Positions 14,023 to 25,361 of a stretch of DNA of 64,000 bases are shown piece by piece. The stretch covers positions 434,001 through 498,000 of the forward strand of contig NZ_CP070490.1 of assembly GCF_016925635.1 (NCBI RefSeq). Direction: 5' to 3'. Every line of letters begins with the position of its first letter. The stretch's first letter is position 1. Both the position numbers and the translations under genes were made by a program. The stretch comes from Lysinibacillus fusiformis (GTDB lineage: Bacteria; Bacillota; Bacilli; Bacillales_A; Planococcaceae). The notes beneath the pieces are model-generated. The model saw only the letters and a program-made list of their open reading frames with translations. It was not told the DNA's origin and searched no databases.

Positions 14023-15558
14023 TTAATTTTTCGGAATCGTGACAATCATTTTAGTTCCTATGCCGACCTCACTTTCTACTTGAATACGGCCATGATGAGC
14101 CTCTACTAAATGCTTCACAATCGCTAAGCCTAAGCCTGTTCCGCCAGAATTACGGCTTCTTGCTCGATCCACACGATAAAATCTTTCAAAAACGCGGGCG
14201 ATTTCATGTTTTTCAATACCTATTCCTTGGTCCTCTATTTCGATGATGCCGTGTGTTTCATTTTCTTTTAATCGAATAGAAACAGTCGTGTTTTCAGGAG
14301 AATATGTAATCGCATTGGTAATTAAATTCGTCACGATTTGAATAATACGATTGGCATCCCCCATGACTTGGACATCTCGTTCGATATCCACCTGGAAGCT
14401 CATATTTTTTTCATCCAATCGCGGTGCTGTCAATTCTGCTCCACGAATTAAAACATCCTGTAAGCCCATCGGCATAATATTGACAGTAAAGCCATGCTGC
14501 TCTATCTTTGATAGCTCTAGTAAATCTTGAATCAACATTTGTAGTCGATTACTTTCTTTATAAATAATCTCTAAGAAAGAGATCAACATTTTTTCGTCTT
14601 TATAGGCCCCATCCAATAAAGTTTCAGAAAAGCCTTTAATAGAAGTAATAGGTGTTCGTAACTCGTGCGATACATTCGCAACAAAGTCTTTCCGAATTTG
14701 TTCTAATCGAACTAGTTCCGTTATGTCATGCATCACGATAACAACGCCTAGCCATCGTCCATGGTCTCCGATGACAGGTGCCCCATAAACTTCTTTATTA
14801 TAAAGCTCCTGCTGTACTTCCATTTTAATTTGTTGTCGATAGGGCATTTCTGTCAGAAAGACATGATCGATAAATTGCTCTAATGATTTCGGTAAGCCTA
14901 TTGTACGAAATACCTTTCCTTGCACATCATCAAGCTGCATCCCAAAGCGCTCTAGAAATACTCGATTCACAATGGAAATATTCCCCTCGCGACCAATCAT
15001 CATAAGAGAGCTCCCCATATTTTCAATTAAGGTTTTCAGTCTTTCTTCCTCTACTTCACGTATCGTTGTAATATCCTGCAAATTGCGTGCCAAGATGTTT
15101 ATGGAATGACTGAGTGGTATCATGCGTTCATGTTCATTTTCTTGGGCACGCGCACGATAGTTACCCTTTGCAAGCTCAAGAGCCGTTTCTGTCACATTAT
15201 CAATCGGTGCCGTAAAATTACGTATCATATAGCGACTGATAATCGCTATTAAAATCAAAGTGATTGTGAAAAGAATAGCCAGTACTCCGTATAGTCGAGC
15301 GCGTACGTAGGTCAATAAGGATTCGTCTTGTTCCATAGCCTGGGCTGCATACAAGGCTTCCTGATCTTCCTGCGTTAAATCCATTTTGCGTTCATCGATT
15401 ACTTGGTCCATTGAAGCTCGTACTTGCGTGGTTGCTTGCTCATTGTATTGCTCGATATAAACAGGAAAAAGCTGACCTATAACAATCATTAGGACAGCTA
15501 GTATCGTTCCAAGTAAAAGCATGAATGTCATGAATAAGCGATTGCTCATTGATTTCAT
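14023..15558 (-). CDS. phoR: Sensor histidine kinase PhoR (phosphate starvation type)
   Basis: This is the sensor kinase partner of PhoP. Membrane helices at residues about 9-31 and 90-109 flank a short extracellular region. A HAMP domain (about 110-165), a PAS domain (about 175-285) and the HisKA/ATPase core follow. The phosphorylated histidine is His298 in VANVSHELRTP. The N box, the G1 box (EDQGIGIE) and the G2 box (GGTGLGLAIV) are intact. The 511-residue length and the place between polA and phoP match B. subtilis phoR. The start overlaps the phoP stop by four bases (ATGA). The assignment to phosphate sensing rests on synteny. Confidence 0.9.
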   Translation of the reverse strand: MKSMSNRLFMTFMLLLGTILAVLMIVIGQLFPVYIEQYNEQATTQVRASMDQVIDERKMDLTQEDQEALYAAQAMEQDESLLTYVRARLYGVLAILFTITLILIAIISRYMIRNFTAPIDNVTETALELAKGNYRARAQENEHERMIPLSHSINILARNLQDITTIREVEEERLKTLIENMGSSLMMIGREGNISIVNRVFLERFGMQLDDVQGKVFRTIGLPKSLEQFIDHVFLTEMPYRQQIKMEVQQELYNKEVYGAPVIGDHGRWLGVVIVMHDITELVRLEQIRKDFVANVSHELRTPITSIKGFSETLLDGAYKDEKMLISFLEIIYKESNRLQMLIQDLLELSKIEQHGFTVNIMPMGLQDVLIRGAELTAPRLDEKNMSFQVDIERDVQVMGDANRIIQIVTNLITNAITYSPENTTVSIRLKENETHGIIEIEDQGIGIEKHEIARVFERFYRVDRARSRNSGGTGLGLAIVKHLVEAHHGRIQVESEVGIGTKMIVTIPKN

Positions 15559-16271
15559 GTCGTTTTCGGCTCCTCAAATTTATAACCAAGGCCTCTAATT
15601 GTTTTAATAAACATCGGCTTACGGCTATTTTCTTCAATTTTATCGCGAAGGTGGCTAATGTGTACATCCACAATTCGAGTATCGCCAGCAAAATCATATT
15701 TCCATACAGCACTTAATAGCTGATCACGTGTTAATACACGATTTTTATTTTCAAGTAAATAGATGAGTAACTCAAACTCTTTTGGTGTAAATTCCAGTGC
15801 CTCATCTTGTAAAAATACTTCAAATCGCTCTGGGAACACTCGCAATTGTCCAAACTCATACATTTTCTCCTGTGGCTCATCCTTATCATCTGCCACAACG
15901 TTTTGCGTGAAACGTCTTAATACAGCCTTGACACGCGCTAATACTTCACGTGGACTAAAAGGCTTAGTCATATAATCATCTGCACCCAGCTCAAGACCAA
16001 GAACTTTATCAAATTCGTCATCTTTTGCAGTTAACATAATAATTGGCGTATTCATACGTTGCTGTCGGATTTGTTTACAGACCTCCATACCATCTAGTTT
16101 TGGAAGCATCAAATCTAAAAGAATTAAATTTGGCTGTAAATCGATTGCTTTTTCAAGCCCTTCCTGACCATCAGCAGCCGTTTCAACTACATAGCCTGCC
16201 TGTTCTAAATTATATTTCAATAATGTTGCAATCGAAAATTCATCTTCAATTACTAAAATCGTTTTTGTCAT
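15555..16271 (-). CDS. phoP: Response regulator PhoP (OmpR family)
   Basis: The receiver domain has the acidic pair in VIEDE, the phosphorylated Asp53 in LILLDLMLP and the conserved lysine in MLTAKDD. The C-terminal winged helix (residues about 135-235) has the OmpR-type DNA-binding sequence DTRIVDVHISHLRDKIEENS. PhoP controls the phosphate-starvation response. The 238-residue length and the location after mdh fit B. subtilis phoP. The start ATG at 16271 has GGAGG. It is followed by phoR with a four-base overlap. Confidence 0.92.
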   Translation of the reverse strand: MTKTILVIEDEFSIATLLKYNLEQAGYVVETAADGQEGLEKAIDLQPNLILLDLMLPKLDGMEVCKQIRQQRMNTPIIMLTAKDDEFDKVLGLELGADDYMTKPFSPREVLARVKAVLRRFTQNVVADDKDEPQEKMYEFGQLRVFPERFEVFLQDEALEFTPKEFELLIYLLENKNRVLTRDQLLSAVWKYDFAGDTRIVDVHISHLRDKIEENSRKPMFIKTIRGLGYKFEEPKTT

Positions 16272-16323
16272 ATCTAATGCCTCCGTTAGTGATTTGAAAC
16301 CCCCATTTCAAATCTCAAGACGT

Positions 16324-16764
16324 CTATAGCGCAAGTGGTGGCGTCACAAGCAACAAACCTTCAATTACAAGCTGCTTCTGCTCATTATATGAGTGTACAG
16401 ACACCGTGATGGTATTGTCATATTTATTGATTGCTGTAACCTCTAATAGCGTATCGAACAGTTCATAATGATAGAGAGGTCCTAAATATTTTAAATGTTG
16501 CTCAATAATTCGTGCACCTGGTCCTGGAATATACTTTGACACAGCTGAAGTAATAATACCATTTAACATAATTGTCGGCACAATTGGTTTTTGAAAAGGT
16601 GTCATAGCTGCATAATCATGTTGAATATAAAGCGGATTACTATCGTTTGTAAGCCCTAAATACAGCAATAGATCCCGATCTTCAATTTTTTCAGTTATAT
16701 GGATCTTCTCGCCAACTGTAATTTCATCGATTGTGAGACCAAGTTTACTATTTTTTTGAAGCAA
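16324..16764 (-). CDS. MaoC-like hot-dog hydratase
   Basis: The 146-residue protein has a MaoC/FabZ-like hot-dog fold with the hydratase motif region YLGLTNDSNPLYIQHDYAAMTPFQKPIVP (residues about 36-64), where D-x-N-P-h-H is expected. The histidine is displaced to IQHDY here. A related MaoC-like gene is found between mdh and phoP in several Bacillus species. The substrate is unknown; an (R)-3-hydroxyacyl thioester is a family-based guess. The start is a TTG at 16764 with AAGGGG upstream at a rather long spacing. The gap to phoP is 52 bases. Confidence 0.75.
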   Translation of the reverse strand: MLQKNSKLGLTIDEITVGEKIHITEKIEDRDLLLYLGLTNDSNPLYIQHDYAAMTPFQKPIVPTIMLNGIITSAVSKYIPGPGARIIEQHLKYLGPLYHYELFDTLLEVTAINKYDNTITVSVHSYNEQKQLVIEGLLLVTPPLAL

Positions 16765-16870
16765 AGATACGCCAACCCCTTTTCTATCATACTACATTCA
16801 TAGTATCAATTTTATGCTAAAAGTACAATGAAAAGCAGAAGAACCTTACCTTTCTCAACACTTGAAACAT

Positions 16871-16907
16871 AAAAAAAACGAGTAGGAACAACCCCTACTC
16901 GTTTTAA
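16871..16907 (-). terminator. Terminator of mdh
   Basis: The perfect stem AAAACGAGTAGG with CCTACTCGTTTT is followed by a long T run on the minus strand. It starts 13 bases after the mdh stop. Confidence 0.95.
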
Positions 16908-16923
16908 GATTCACACCGAAATT

Positions 16924-17862
16924 TTACACTAAAATTTTCATCACATTACGAACTGCTTCTGCCGATTGATCTAAAGCTGCTTTTTCTTTGTCCGTTAATT
17001 CTAGCTCAAAGATTTTTTCAATACCGTTTTCGCCAAGTAATGTAGGAACACCTAAGTATAAGTCATGATAGCCATATTCGCCTTCTAAATAAGCGATAGA
17101 TGGCAAAATACGTTTTTGATCTTTTATAATGGCTTCAGCCATCTCTATCAGTGCCGCTGCTGGCGCATAATAAGCAGAGCCGTTACCAAGTAAATTGACA
17201 ATTTCAGCTCCACCATTACGTGTACGGTCAACAATTTCTTCTAAACGTTCAGCAGAAATTAACGTTTCTAATGGAATACCACCTGCGAATGAATAACGTG
17301 TTAATGGTACCATTGTGTCACCGTGACCACCTAATACAAAACCAGTGATATCTTTTACTGAAATATTAAGTTCTTCTGCCACAAATGCGCAGAAACGAGC
17401 CGTATCAAGAACACCCGATTGACCAATGACACGGTTTTTAGGGAAGCCAGTTTCTTTGTACACTGTGTAAGTCATAGCATCAACTGGGTTTGTCAGTACA
17501 AGGATTGTAGCATTTGGTGAATGTGTAGCAATCTCTTTCGAAACTGTTTTCATGACACCCTGATTGATTTGAACGAGATCATCACGACTCATCCCTGGTT
17601 TACGTGCAACACCAGCGGTAATGATCACGACGTCAGAATTCGCCGTATCTGCATAATTGGAAGTACCTTGTACATAAGAGTCAAACCCTTGTATTGGTGC
17701 TGCTTCCCACATATCTAGCGCCTTACCTTTTGTTGGATTTTCCGCCTGTGGAATATCCACTAATACGACGTCACCAAGTTCTTTCTGAGCTGCTAAAAAT
17801 GCTGCCGTAGCGCCTGTAAAACCGCCACCGATTACTGAGATTTTTTTACGTTTCAGAGACAT
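16924..17862 (-). CDS. mdh: Malate dehydrogenase
   Basis: Mdh oxidises malate to oxaloacetate with NAD in the citric acid cycle. It belongs to the LDH-like MDH group: the Rossmann loop is [14 protein letters not shown] (residues about 7-20). The substrate arginines lie in [11 protein letters not shown], and the catalytic region is [16 protein letters not shown] with His in GGHGD. The length of 312 residues is usual. ATG at 17862 is chosen over an upstream in-frame start because AAAGGAG stands before it. It follows citZ-icd, the standard Bacillus order. A 179-base gap before it may hold its own promoter, since a TATAAT is present near 17980. Confidence 0.95.
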   Translation of the reverse strand: MSLKRKKISVIGGGFTGATAAFLAAQKELGDVVLVDIPQAENPTKGKALDMWEAAPIQGFDSYVQGTSNYADTANSDVVIITAGVARKPGMSRDDLVQINQGVMKTVSKEIATHSPNATILVLTNPVDAMTYTVYKETGFPKNRVIGQSGVLDTARFCAFVAEELNISVKDITGFVLGGHGDTMVPLTRYSFAGGIPLETLISAERLEEIVDRTRNGGAEIVNLLGNGSAYYAPAAALIEMAEAIIKDQKRILPSIAYLEGEYGYHDLYLGVPTLLGENGIEKIFELELTDKEKAALDQSAEAVRNVMKILV

Positions 17863-18041
17863 TTGAATACGCTCCTTTAAAATTAGGTTATATATTTTAA
17901 AAGAGGGAGGAGACATACATCTCACTCCCTCATTTTAAACAAGTTTATCGTAAATATTAAATTAAAATTTACTGTCACCCTAATTATATCGGCAGAAAAA
18001 AGCATCCGCTTTAGTGATAAATTCTATTGTAGAATAGAAAA

Positions 18042-19304
18042 TTATAGGTTTTTGATTAACTCAGTAGCGAATTCTGAACATTTCACTTCTGTAGCGCCGT
18101 CCATTAAACGTGCGAAGTCATAAGTAACAACTTTAGAAGAAATTGTTTTCTCAACAGATTGAGTGATCATGTCAGCAGCTTCTTGCCATCCTAAGTGTTC
18201 AAGCATTAATACACCTGAAAGTAATACTGAAGATGGGTTTACTTTATCTAAACCAGCATATTTTGGAGCTGTACCGTGAGTAGCTTCGAAGATCGCATGT
18301 CCAGTAACATAGTTAATGTTCGCGCCTGGAGCGATACCGATACCACCAACTTGTGCAGCAAGTGCATCAGAAATATAGTCACCATTTAAGTTCATTGTAG
18401 CTACTACATCGAACTCAGTTGGACGAGTTAAGATTTGTTGTAAGAAGATATCAGCGATAGAATCTTTCACTAAGATTTTACCTGCTGCTAAAGCATCAGC
18501 TTGTGCTTTGTTTGCTGCTTCTTCACCTTGTTCAGCTTTGATTGCATCGTATTGGTTCCAAGTGAAAGTTTGATCAGCAAATTCTTTTTCTGCTAATTCA
18601 TAACCCCATTTTTTGAATCCACCTTCAGTGAATTTCATGATGTTACCTTTATGAACTAAAGTAACAGATGGGCGTTTATGTTTAATTGCATATTCAATAG
18701 CAGAACGTACTAAACGCTCAGTACCTTCTTTAGATACAGGTTTTACACCGATACCAGAAGTTTCTGGGAAACGGATTTGGTTTACACCAAATTCAGATTG
18801 TAGGAAGTTGATGATTTTTTGAGCTTGTTCTGAACCAGATTCGAATTCAATACCAGCGTAGATGTCTTCTGTGTTCTCACGGAAGATAACCATATCAACG
18901 TCTTCTGGGCGTTTAACTGGAGAAGGCACTCCATCAAAGTGACGTACTGGGCGTAAGCATACATATAAGTCAAGTTGTTGACGTAATGCTACGTTAAGAG
19001 AGCGGATACCACCACCGATTGGAGTAGTAAGAGGACCTTTGATTGCAATTAAGTATTCGTTAATTTTGTCTAAAGTTTCTTGTGGTAACCATTCACCAGT
19101 TTGGTTAAATGCTTTTTCACCAGCTAAAACTTCTAACCATTCAATTTTCTTTTCACCGTTGTAAGCTTTTTCTACAGCTGCGTCGATTACACGTGATGCT
19201 GCAGCCCAGATATCTGGACCAATTCCATCACCTTCGATGAAAGGAATTACTGGATTGTTTGGTACATTAAGTACGCCATTTTCAACTACAATTTTGTTTG
19301 ACAT
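18042..19304 (-). CDS. icd: Isocitrate dehydrogenase (NADP)
   Basis: Icd converts isocitrate to 2-oxoglutarate. The N-terminal [17 protein letters not shown], the isocitrate-binding serine and arginines ([21 protein letters not shown]) and the metal-binding aspartates ([25 protein letters not shown]) are all present. The C-terminal GTAPKYAG supports NADP use. The length of 420 residues is usual. ATG at 19304 has AGGAGG before it; an upstream in-frame ATG at 19331 does not. It lies 79 bases after citZ, with a hairpin between them. Confidence 0.96.
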   Translation of the reverse strand: MSNKIVVENGVLNVPNNPVIPFIEGDGIGPDIWAAASRVIDAAVEKAYNGEKKIEWLEVLAGEKAFNQTGEWLPQETLDKINEYLIAIKGPLTTPIGGGIRSLNVALRQQLDLYVCLRPVRHFDGVPSPVKRPEDVDMVIFRENTEDIYAGIEFESGSEQAQKIINFLQSEFGVNQIRFPETSGIGVKPVSKEGTERLVRSAIEYAIKHKRPSVTLVHKGNIMKFTEGGFKKWGYELAEKEFADQTFTWNQYDAIKAEQGEEAANKAQADALAAGKILVKDSIADIFLQQILTRPTEFDVVATMNLNGDYISDALAAQVGGIGIAPGANINYVTGHAIFEATHGTAPKYAGLDKVNPSSVLLSGVLMLEHLGWQEAADMITQSVEKTISSKVVTYDFARLMDGATEVKCSEFATELIKNL

Positions 19305-19332
19305 TCTGTTGCCTCCTAAATTCATAATCATA

Positions 19333-19358
19333 GGACTGTGTTAGTGATAACACAGTCC
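19333..19358 (-). other. Stem-loop between citZ and icd
   Basis: A perfect 11-bp stem (GGACTGTGTTA with TAACACAGTCC) with a 4-base loop lies between the citZ stop and the icd ribosome binding site. No T run follows, so it is unlikely to be a full terminator. It is more likely a processing or stability element that uncouples citZ and icd mRNA levels. Confidence 0.75.
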
Positions 19359-19383
19359 CAAACATTCTAGCATATTTTCCAAA

Positions 19384-20499
19384 TTAGCGCTCGCTGATTG
19401 GAACATATTTTTGCATGCCTGGTCCAACATACTCAGCACGTGGACGGATTAGGCGGTTGTTAGCATATTGCTCAAGGATGTGTGCCACCCAACCTGAAGT
19501 ACGTGATACTGCGAAAATTGGTGTGAACAGGTCATGATCAATACCTAAAGAATCATACACTGACGCAGAGAAGAAATCTACGTTTGCAGGTAATTTCTTT
19601 TGTTCTACGATCATGTCATGGATTTTAACTGACATTTCATAAAGCTCTGGTTTACCAGTTAGTTCCGTTAATTTTTTAGACATTACACGTAAATGCGGAG
19701 CACGTGGGTCGCCTTTACGATATACGCGGTGACCGAAGCCCATGATTTTTTCTTTGTTGTCTAATTTATTTTGAATGTAAGATTCAACATTTTCAAGTGA
19801 GCCGATTTCAGTTAACATTTTCATAACTTGCTCATTTGCTCCACCGTGAAGTGGTCCTTTTAATGCACCGATTGCTGCAGTTACACCTGAATAAACATCT
19901 GATAATGTAGCTACACATACACGTGCTGTAAATGTAGATGCATTTAATTCATGGTCAGCATGTAATACTAATGCTTTGTCAAATGCTTCAATTTCAATAG
20001 CTTCTGGCTCTTCACCTTTTAGCATGTATAAGAAGTTTGCAGCATATCCTAGTTCTGGTTTTGGCGCAACTGGCTCTAAACCTTTACGAACACGTGCAAA
20101 TGCAGTTACTACTGTCGCAATTTTAGCTTGTAGACGAATTGCTTTACGGTAGTTTGCTTCTGGATCCATAACATCCGCTTCTTCATCGAATACACCAAGT
20201 AAAGATACTGCAGTACGCAATGCAGCCATTGGATGTACAGTTGAAAGTGGGTATGTTTTAAATTGGTCGACAATCGCTTGCGGAATTGACATGTTGTCTG
20301 CCAATTGTTGTTTTAATTCAGCTAGCTCGTCCTCTTTTGGTAAACGAGTATGCCATAACAAGTAAATTACCTCTTCGAATGACGCATTTTCTGCTAAATC
20401 ATCAATGTTGTAACCAACATATGTAAGTGTGTCATCGATAATTGAACTGATTTTAGATTCCGCTGCTACGATACCTTCTAAACCTTTAGTTGCTGACAT
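19384..20499 (-). CDS. citZ: Citrate synthase
   Basis: CitZ condenses oxaloacetate and acetyl-CoA. Catalytic residues are visible in GPLHGGANEQVMKML, in GFGHRVYRKGDPRAPHL and in FFSASVYDSLGI. The length of 371 residues matches type II citrate synthases of Bacillus. The start ATG at 20499 has GAGGGAG. It opens the citZ-icd-mdh group. A good sigma-A promoter and a cre-like element lie upstream, fitting carbon control as known for B. subtilis citZ. Confidence 0.96.
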   Translation of the reverse strand: MSATKGLEGIVAAESKISSIIDDTLTYVGYNIDDLAENASFEEVIYLLWHTRLPKEDELAELKQQLADNMSIPQAIVDQFKTYPLSTVHPMAALRTAVSLLGVFDEEADVMDPEANYRKAIRLQAKIATVVTAFARVRKGLEPVAPKPELGYAANFLYMLKGEEPEAIEIEAFDKALVLHADHELNASTFTARVCVATLSDVYSGVTAAIGALKGPLHGGANEQVMKMLTEIGSLENVESYIQNKLDNKEKIMGFGHRVYRKGDPRAPHLRVMSKKLTELTGKPELYEMSVKIHDMIVEQKKLPANVDFFSASVYDSLGIDHDLFTPIFAVSRTSGWVAHILEQYANNRLIRPRAEYVGPGMQKYVPISER

Positions 20500-20585
20500 A
20501 AATTATCGCTCCCTCATACTTATTTTTTTGTTGCAAATGCGTTTTTTATGTTGCATTTACGAATTTTGCTCATATGAACCATTAA

Positions 20586-20599
20586 GTAAATCGCTTACA
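20586..20599 (-). promoter_or_regulatory. Candidate CcpA site (cre) downstream of the citZ -10 box
   Basis: The minus strand reads TGTAAGCGATTTAC, matching 12 of 14 positions of TGWAANCGNTNWCA. It starts six bases after the -10 box, a repressing position. B. subtilis citZ is subject to CcpA control, so the site is plausible, but two mismatches leave it unproven. Confidence 0.45.
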
Positions 20600-20604
20600 T
20601 TGCT

Positions 20605-20633
20605 ATTATAATCATTTTTGACAGCTTTGTGAA
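20605..20633 (-). promoter_or_regulatory. Sigma-A promoter of citZ
   Basis: On the minus strand TTCACA (20633-20628), 17 bases, then TATAAT (20610-20605). Transcription would start near 20598, leaving a leader of about 100 bases with an AAATGC/GCATTT hairpin. Confidence 0.75.
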
Positions 20634-20749
20634 TGAAAATCCTCCAAATAAAGAAAAAGACGTCCGAACGACTATATAACTGTCCTAAAGAGATTTTTTT
20701 GTATATTTTGACATTAATTTATTAATTGGTTTGGGGTGAATTTGTAAAA

Positions 20750-21715
20750 ATGAGGAATTTAAAGTATTTTTCATACGAAAGAACTACAAGTGTTTTGTTT
20801 TTTATCTTTTATTTAGTCATACTTTGGTTTGTATTACCTGTTTCACTTGCAATTTTTTTGTCATTTTCAACGTATCCTATCATAAATTTTTTACATAAAT
20901 ATTGTAGGATTGCGTATTGGATCGCAGCAATTGTTGTGGAAGTATTGATATTAACATGTATTTTTCTGTTAGTTGTCATAACGATAAACAGTATTATCGT
21001 TATCTTTCCAGAAATTCGAGAGACACTACAAAATTTCCCGCTTTTCAGTGAATATGAATCCATGTTTGTACAAGTATTAAAAGAAAAGTCACTGTCCATT
21101 TTCGATTCTATCATCATCTACACAGCAGATCTTTTCCAATTATTAATGAAGCATGTCATTGAGGTATTCATCTTTTTAGTCGCTTATTACTTTGCGCTTC
21201 TAGAAACTCGTAAATCACGCTATTGGTTCTTTCAATATGTGCCTAAAAAATATCGACAAGAGTGGCAATCTCATTTTGCAAAAATCATGCAGCTCTTTCA
21301 TTACTTCTTATTTGTGGAGTTTCAATTATTTACGATTACCCTACTCATTCTTTGTGCAGGGTTTATGATTCTTCAATTTGAACAAGCCATCATTAAAGCA
21401 TTTATTGTAGCATTTGCAGATGTACTACCGTTTTTCGGAATCGGCGTTTTTCTTGTGCCAATGAGCATTTATTTTTATTTCAATGGCAATACCTTTTTAT
21501 GTGTAGCCATTTTACTACTATATTTATTTGTACAATTAACAAGGCAGCTAGCTGATTCGATGCTTTGGTCCAATACGCTTCAGCTACGCACGTTCCATAC
21601 ATTCTTTATCAGTGCTGCCTCTATTCTATTATTTGGCTTTTATGGTATCTTGCTGAGCCCTATCTTTTTATTTCTAGCCGTAAAACTCAAGGAAAACTCT
21701 ATCTTTGAACGATAA
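20750..21715 (+). CDS. ytvI: AI-2E family transporter-like membrane protein YtvI
   Basis: The 321-residue protein has about seven or eight membrane helices and the PerM/AI-2E family pattern. This is an N-terminal helix pair, a soluble segment (residues about 80-130) and a C-terminal AFADVLPFFGIGVFLVPMSIYFY motif with QLTRQLADSMLW. B. subtilis YtvI occupies the same place between pyk-fxsA and citZ and has been linked to sporulation; the substrate is unknown. ATG at 20750 follows GGGGTGA. A TTG at 20726 would lie upstream of that site. The gene opposes its neighbours, and its 3' end overlaps fxsA by 17 bases. Confidence 0.85.
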   Translation: MRNLKYFSYERTTSVLFFIFYLVILWFVLPVSLAIFLSFSTYPIINFLHKYCRIAYWIAAIVVEVLILTCIFLLVVITINSIIVIFPEIRETLQNFPLFSEYESMFVQVLKEKSLSIFDSIIIYTADLFQLLMKHVIEVFIFLVAYYFALLETRKSRYWFFQYVPKKYRQEWQSHFAKIMQLFHYFLFVEFQLFTITLLILCAGFMILQFEQAIIKAFIVAFADVLPFFGIGVFLVPMSIYFYFNGNTFLCVAILLLYLFVQLTRQLADSMLWSNTLQLRTFHTFFISAASILLFGFYGILLSPIFLFLAVKLKENSIFER

Positions 21716-22088
21716 TGAATTGACCTTTTTTCATTTTTTTACGCATCCAGTAATAGACAATGGGTTGGAACATTTTTCGAGAAAATGGCATGAGTAGGAA
21801 TAAACCTAGGACATCTGTTAAAAATCCAGGTAACGCTAAAAGCAAACCACCACCAAAAGTTAAGAAAGTATCCACTAATGCAGCTCCTGGCGCTTCTCCA
21901 CGTGCCAATGTATTTTTTACATTTTGAACAGAATTCATACCTTTATTCTTCATGACATAAATCCCAATAATACTCGTAGCCATAATGAGCAATAAAGTAC
22001 TTAAAACGCCAATATTTTGTCCAATGACTATTAATAACGCCAATTCGGCTAATGCGTAGACAATGAAACCAAGAAAAATTTTTCGCAT
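21699..22088 (-). CDS. fxsA: FxsA family membrane protein
   Basis: FxsA proteins are small cytoplasmic-membrane proteins; the E. coli member suppresses exclusion of phage T7 by the F plasmid, and the native role is unclear. This one has 129 residues and four hydrophobic stretches. The family motifs are ELALLIVIGQNIGVLSTLLL near the start and LLALPGFLTDVLGLFLLMP in the C-terminal half. ATG at 22088 is chosen because AAAGGAG is in front of it. The stop region overlaps the convergent ytvI by 17 bases. Confidence 0.88.
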   Translation of the reverse strand: MRKIFLGFIVYALAELALLIVIGQNIGVLSTLLLIMATSIIGIYVMKNKGMNSVQNVKNTLARGEAPGAALVDTFLTFGGGLLLALPGFLTDVLGLFLLMPFSRKMFQPIVYYWMRKKMKKGQFIIVQR

Positions 22089-22244
22089 ATTTTTCTCCTT
22101 TCTACTTGAAAAGCTATACCTTTTATACGTTATTATAGCCCGTTTAGTTTCATAAAAAAATGAATACACCTATTCAAAGAGAAAGCAACTTCTGTTAGAG
22201 GAAGAATTAAATAGTTTCCAGAAAGAGTGTGTACAACCTTTATG

Positions 22245-22282
22245 AAAAAGCTCTAGTACAACAAACCGCACTAGAGCTTTTT
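22245..22282 (-). terminator. Terminator of pfkA-pyk
   Basis: The stem AAAGCTCTAGT with ACTAGAGCTTT is followed by a T run on the minus strand, starting just after the pyk stop. Confidence 0.92.
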
Positions 22283-22290
22283 GTTAATGA

Positions 22291-24051
22291 TTAAAGAACA
22301 CTTGCATGCCCCTTGTAAATAACACCTGTTTCAGCGTCCATTGTAATTTCTTGACCATGACGAATTAATGTAGTTGCTTCTTTTACGCCAACGATTACTG
22401 GAATACCTAGGCTTAGCCCTACAACTGCCGCGTGGCTAGTTAGCCCACCTTCTTCAGTAATCAGACCAATACAATTTTCTAAAGCTGGCATCATATCACG
22501 ATCTGAACCAACTGTGACAATGATGCATCCATCTGTATCGTAGGCAAGTGCCTCAGCTGCATTTTTAGCAACCACTGTTTTACCAACAACGGATGCTTTT
22601 CCAATTCCTTGTCCACGAGCAAGTAAATCACCAATAATGTGTACTTTCATTAAGTTTGTTGTACCCGCTTCACCAACAGGCACCCCTGCTGTAATGACAA
22701 CAGCGTCGCCATGAGTAACAAAACTATGCTTTAAGCTTTCATCTACAGCTAGCTCTAAAATCTCATCTGTTGTTGTCACGCGTTGACACACAATTGGGTA
22801 TACGCCCCATACTAGTGTTAATGTATGAGCTGTATTTGTAGAGCCTGTTACGGCTACAATTGGCACTCCTGGTCGATATTTTGCAATCATTCTCGCTGTA
22901 TTGCCACTTTCAGTTGGTGCTAATACGGCTTTCACCCCTAAATTGATAGAAGTATAAGCTACAGCTTGAGAAATGGCCTCTGTCATATTTGCTTCTTTCT
23001 CACGACTACGTGCAGAAACAATTGATCTATAATCTAATGAATTTTCAGTGCGTTGTGCAATTTTATTCATCGTTTGTACTGATTCTACTGGATAAAGACC
23101 TGCGGCAGTTTCTCCAGATAACATGATAGCATCTGTTCCATCAATAATTGCGTTGGCTACATCACTTGCTTCTGCACGTGTTGGTCGTGGGTTACGCTGC
23201 ATGGAGTCTAACATTTGTGTTGCCGTAATTACTGGTTTACCAACTTGATTACATTTTAGAATTAATTTCTTTTGTACAAGTGGTACTTCTTCTGCTGGAA
23301 TTTCAACACCAAGATCTCCACGAGCAACCATTAAACCGTCCGATACTAGGATGATTTCATCGATGTTATCGACACCCTCTTGGTTTTCGATTTTTGGGAT
23401 AATGTGAATATGACTACCACCATTTTGTTCAAGCAATTCACGAATTTCAAGAACATCTTTTGCACGACGAACAAATGAAGCGGCAATAAAATCAACACCT
23501 TGTTCGATACCAAATAAAATATCTTGTGCGTCTTTTTCTGTGATACCTGGTAGTTGTACAGAAACACCTGGGACGTTAACTCCCTTTTTATTCTTTAGGA
23601 CGCCAGCATTTTCAACAATTGTATGAATTAATCCTTTTTCCATATCTGTTGCTAATACACGTAGTTGAATAAGACCATCATCAAGTAAAATAATTGAATT
23701 TTGCTCAACGTCTTCAATTAAGCGCTCATACGTGACAGAGAAGCTCGTCTCAGTACCTTCTACTTCAGTCATTGAAATATCTATTACTTGACCTGCTGAC
23801 AAATGAAGCTCGCCATTTTTCATGTTATGTGTACGAATTTCCGGACCCTTTGTATCAAGTAAAATTCCCACTGGTTTATTTAATTTTTGTGCCACTTCAC
23901 GAATTAAATGAATACGTCCTGCATGTTCTTCATGAGATCCGTGTGAAAAATTCAAGCGGGCAACATTCATACCTGCTTCGATTAATTTTTCTAAAGTTTC
24001 TGGTGACTCACTTGCAGGTCCAATTGTACATACGATTTTAGTTTTTCTCAT
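22291..24051 (-). CDS. pyk: Pyruvate kinase with C-terminal PEP-utilizing domain
   Basis: Pyk makes pyruvate and ATP from phosphoenolpyruvate. The barrel starts [14 protein letters not shown] and contains [10 protein letters not shown], the metal-site [12 protein letters not shown] and the signature [13 protein letters not shown]. Residues from about 475 to 586 are the extra PEP-utilizer-like domain typical of Bacillus Pyk, with [18 protein letters not shown]; its histidine is retained. The length of 586 residues matches that form. It lies 26 bases after pfkA and shares its transcript. Confidence 0.97.
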   Translation of the reverse strand: MRKTKIVCTIGPASESPETLEKLIEAGMNVARLNFSHGSHEEHAGRIHLIREVAQKLNKPVGILLDTKGPEIRTHNMKNGELHLSAGQVIDISMTEVEGTETSFSVTYERLIEDVEQNSIILLDDGLIQLRVLATDMEKGLIHTIVENAGVLKNKKGVNVPGVSVQLPGITEKDAQDILFGIEQGVDFIAASFVRRAKDVLEIRELLEQNGGSHIHIIPKIENQEGVDNIDEIILVSDGLMVARGDLGVEIPAEEVPLVQKKLILKCNQVGKPVITATQMLDSMQRNPRPTRAEASDVANAIIDGTDAIMLSGETAAGLYPVESVQTMNKIAQRTENSLDYRSIVSARSREKEANMTEAISQAVAYTSINLGVKAVLAPTESGNTARMIAKYRPGVPIVAVTGSTNTAHTLTLVWGVYPIVCQRVTTTDEILELAVDESLKHSFVTHGDAVVITAGVPVGEAGTTNLMKVHIIGDLLARGQGIGKASVVGKTVVAKNAAEALAYDTDGCIIVTVGSDRDMMPALENCIGLITEEGGLTSHAAVVGLSLGIPVIVGVKEATTLIRHGQEITMDAETGVIYKGHASVL

Positions 24052-24077
24052 TTTTGCCCACTCCGTTTTATAACAAA

Positions 24078-25361
<1,284 letters not shown>

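Noticed and set aside
20708-20736. TTGACA as the -35 box of a ytvI promoter
   Set aside because: No acceptable -10 box occurs at a spacing of 15 to 19 bases; the region there is GGTTTGGGG.
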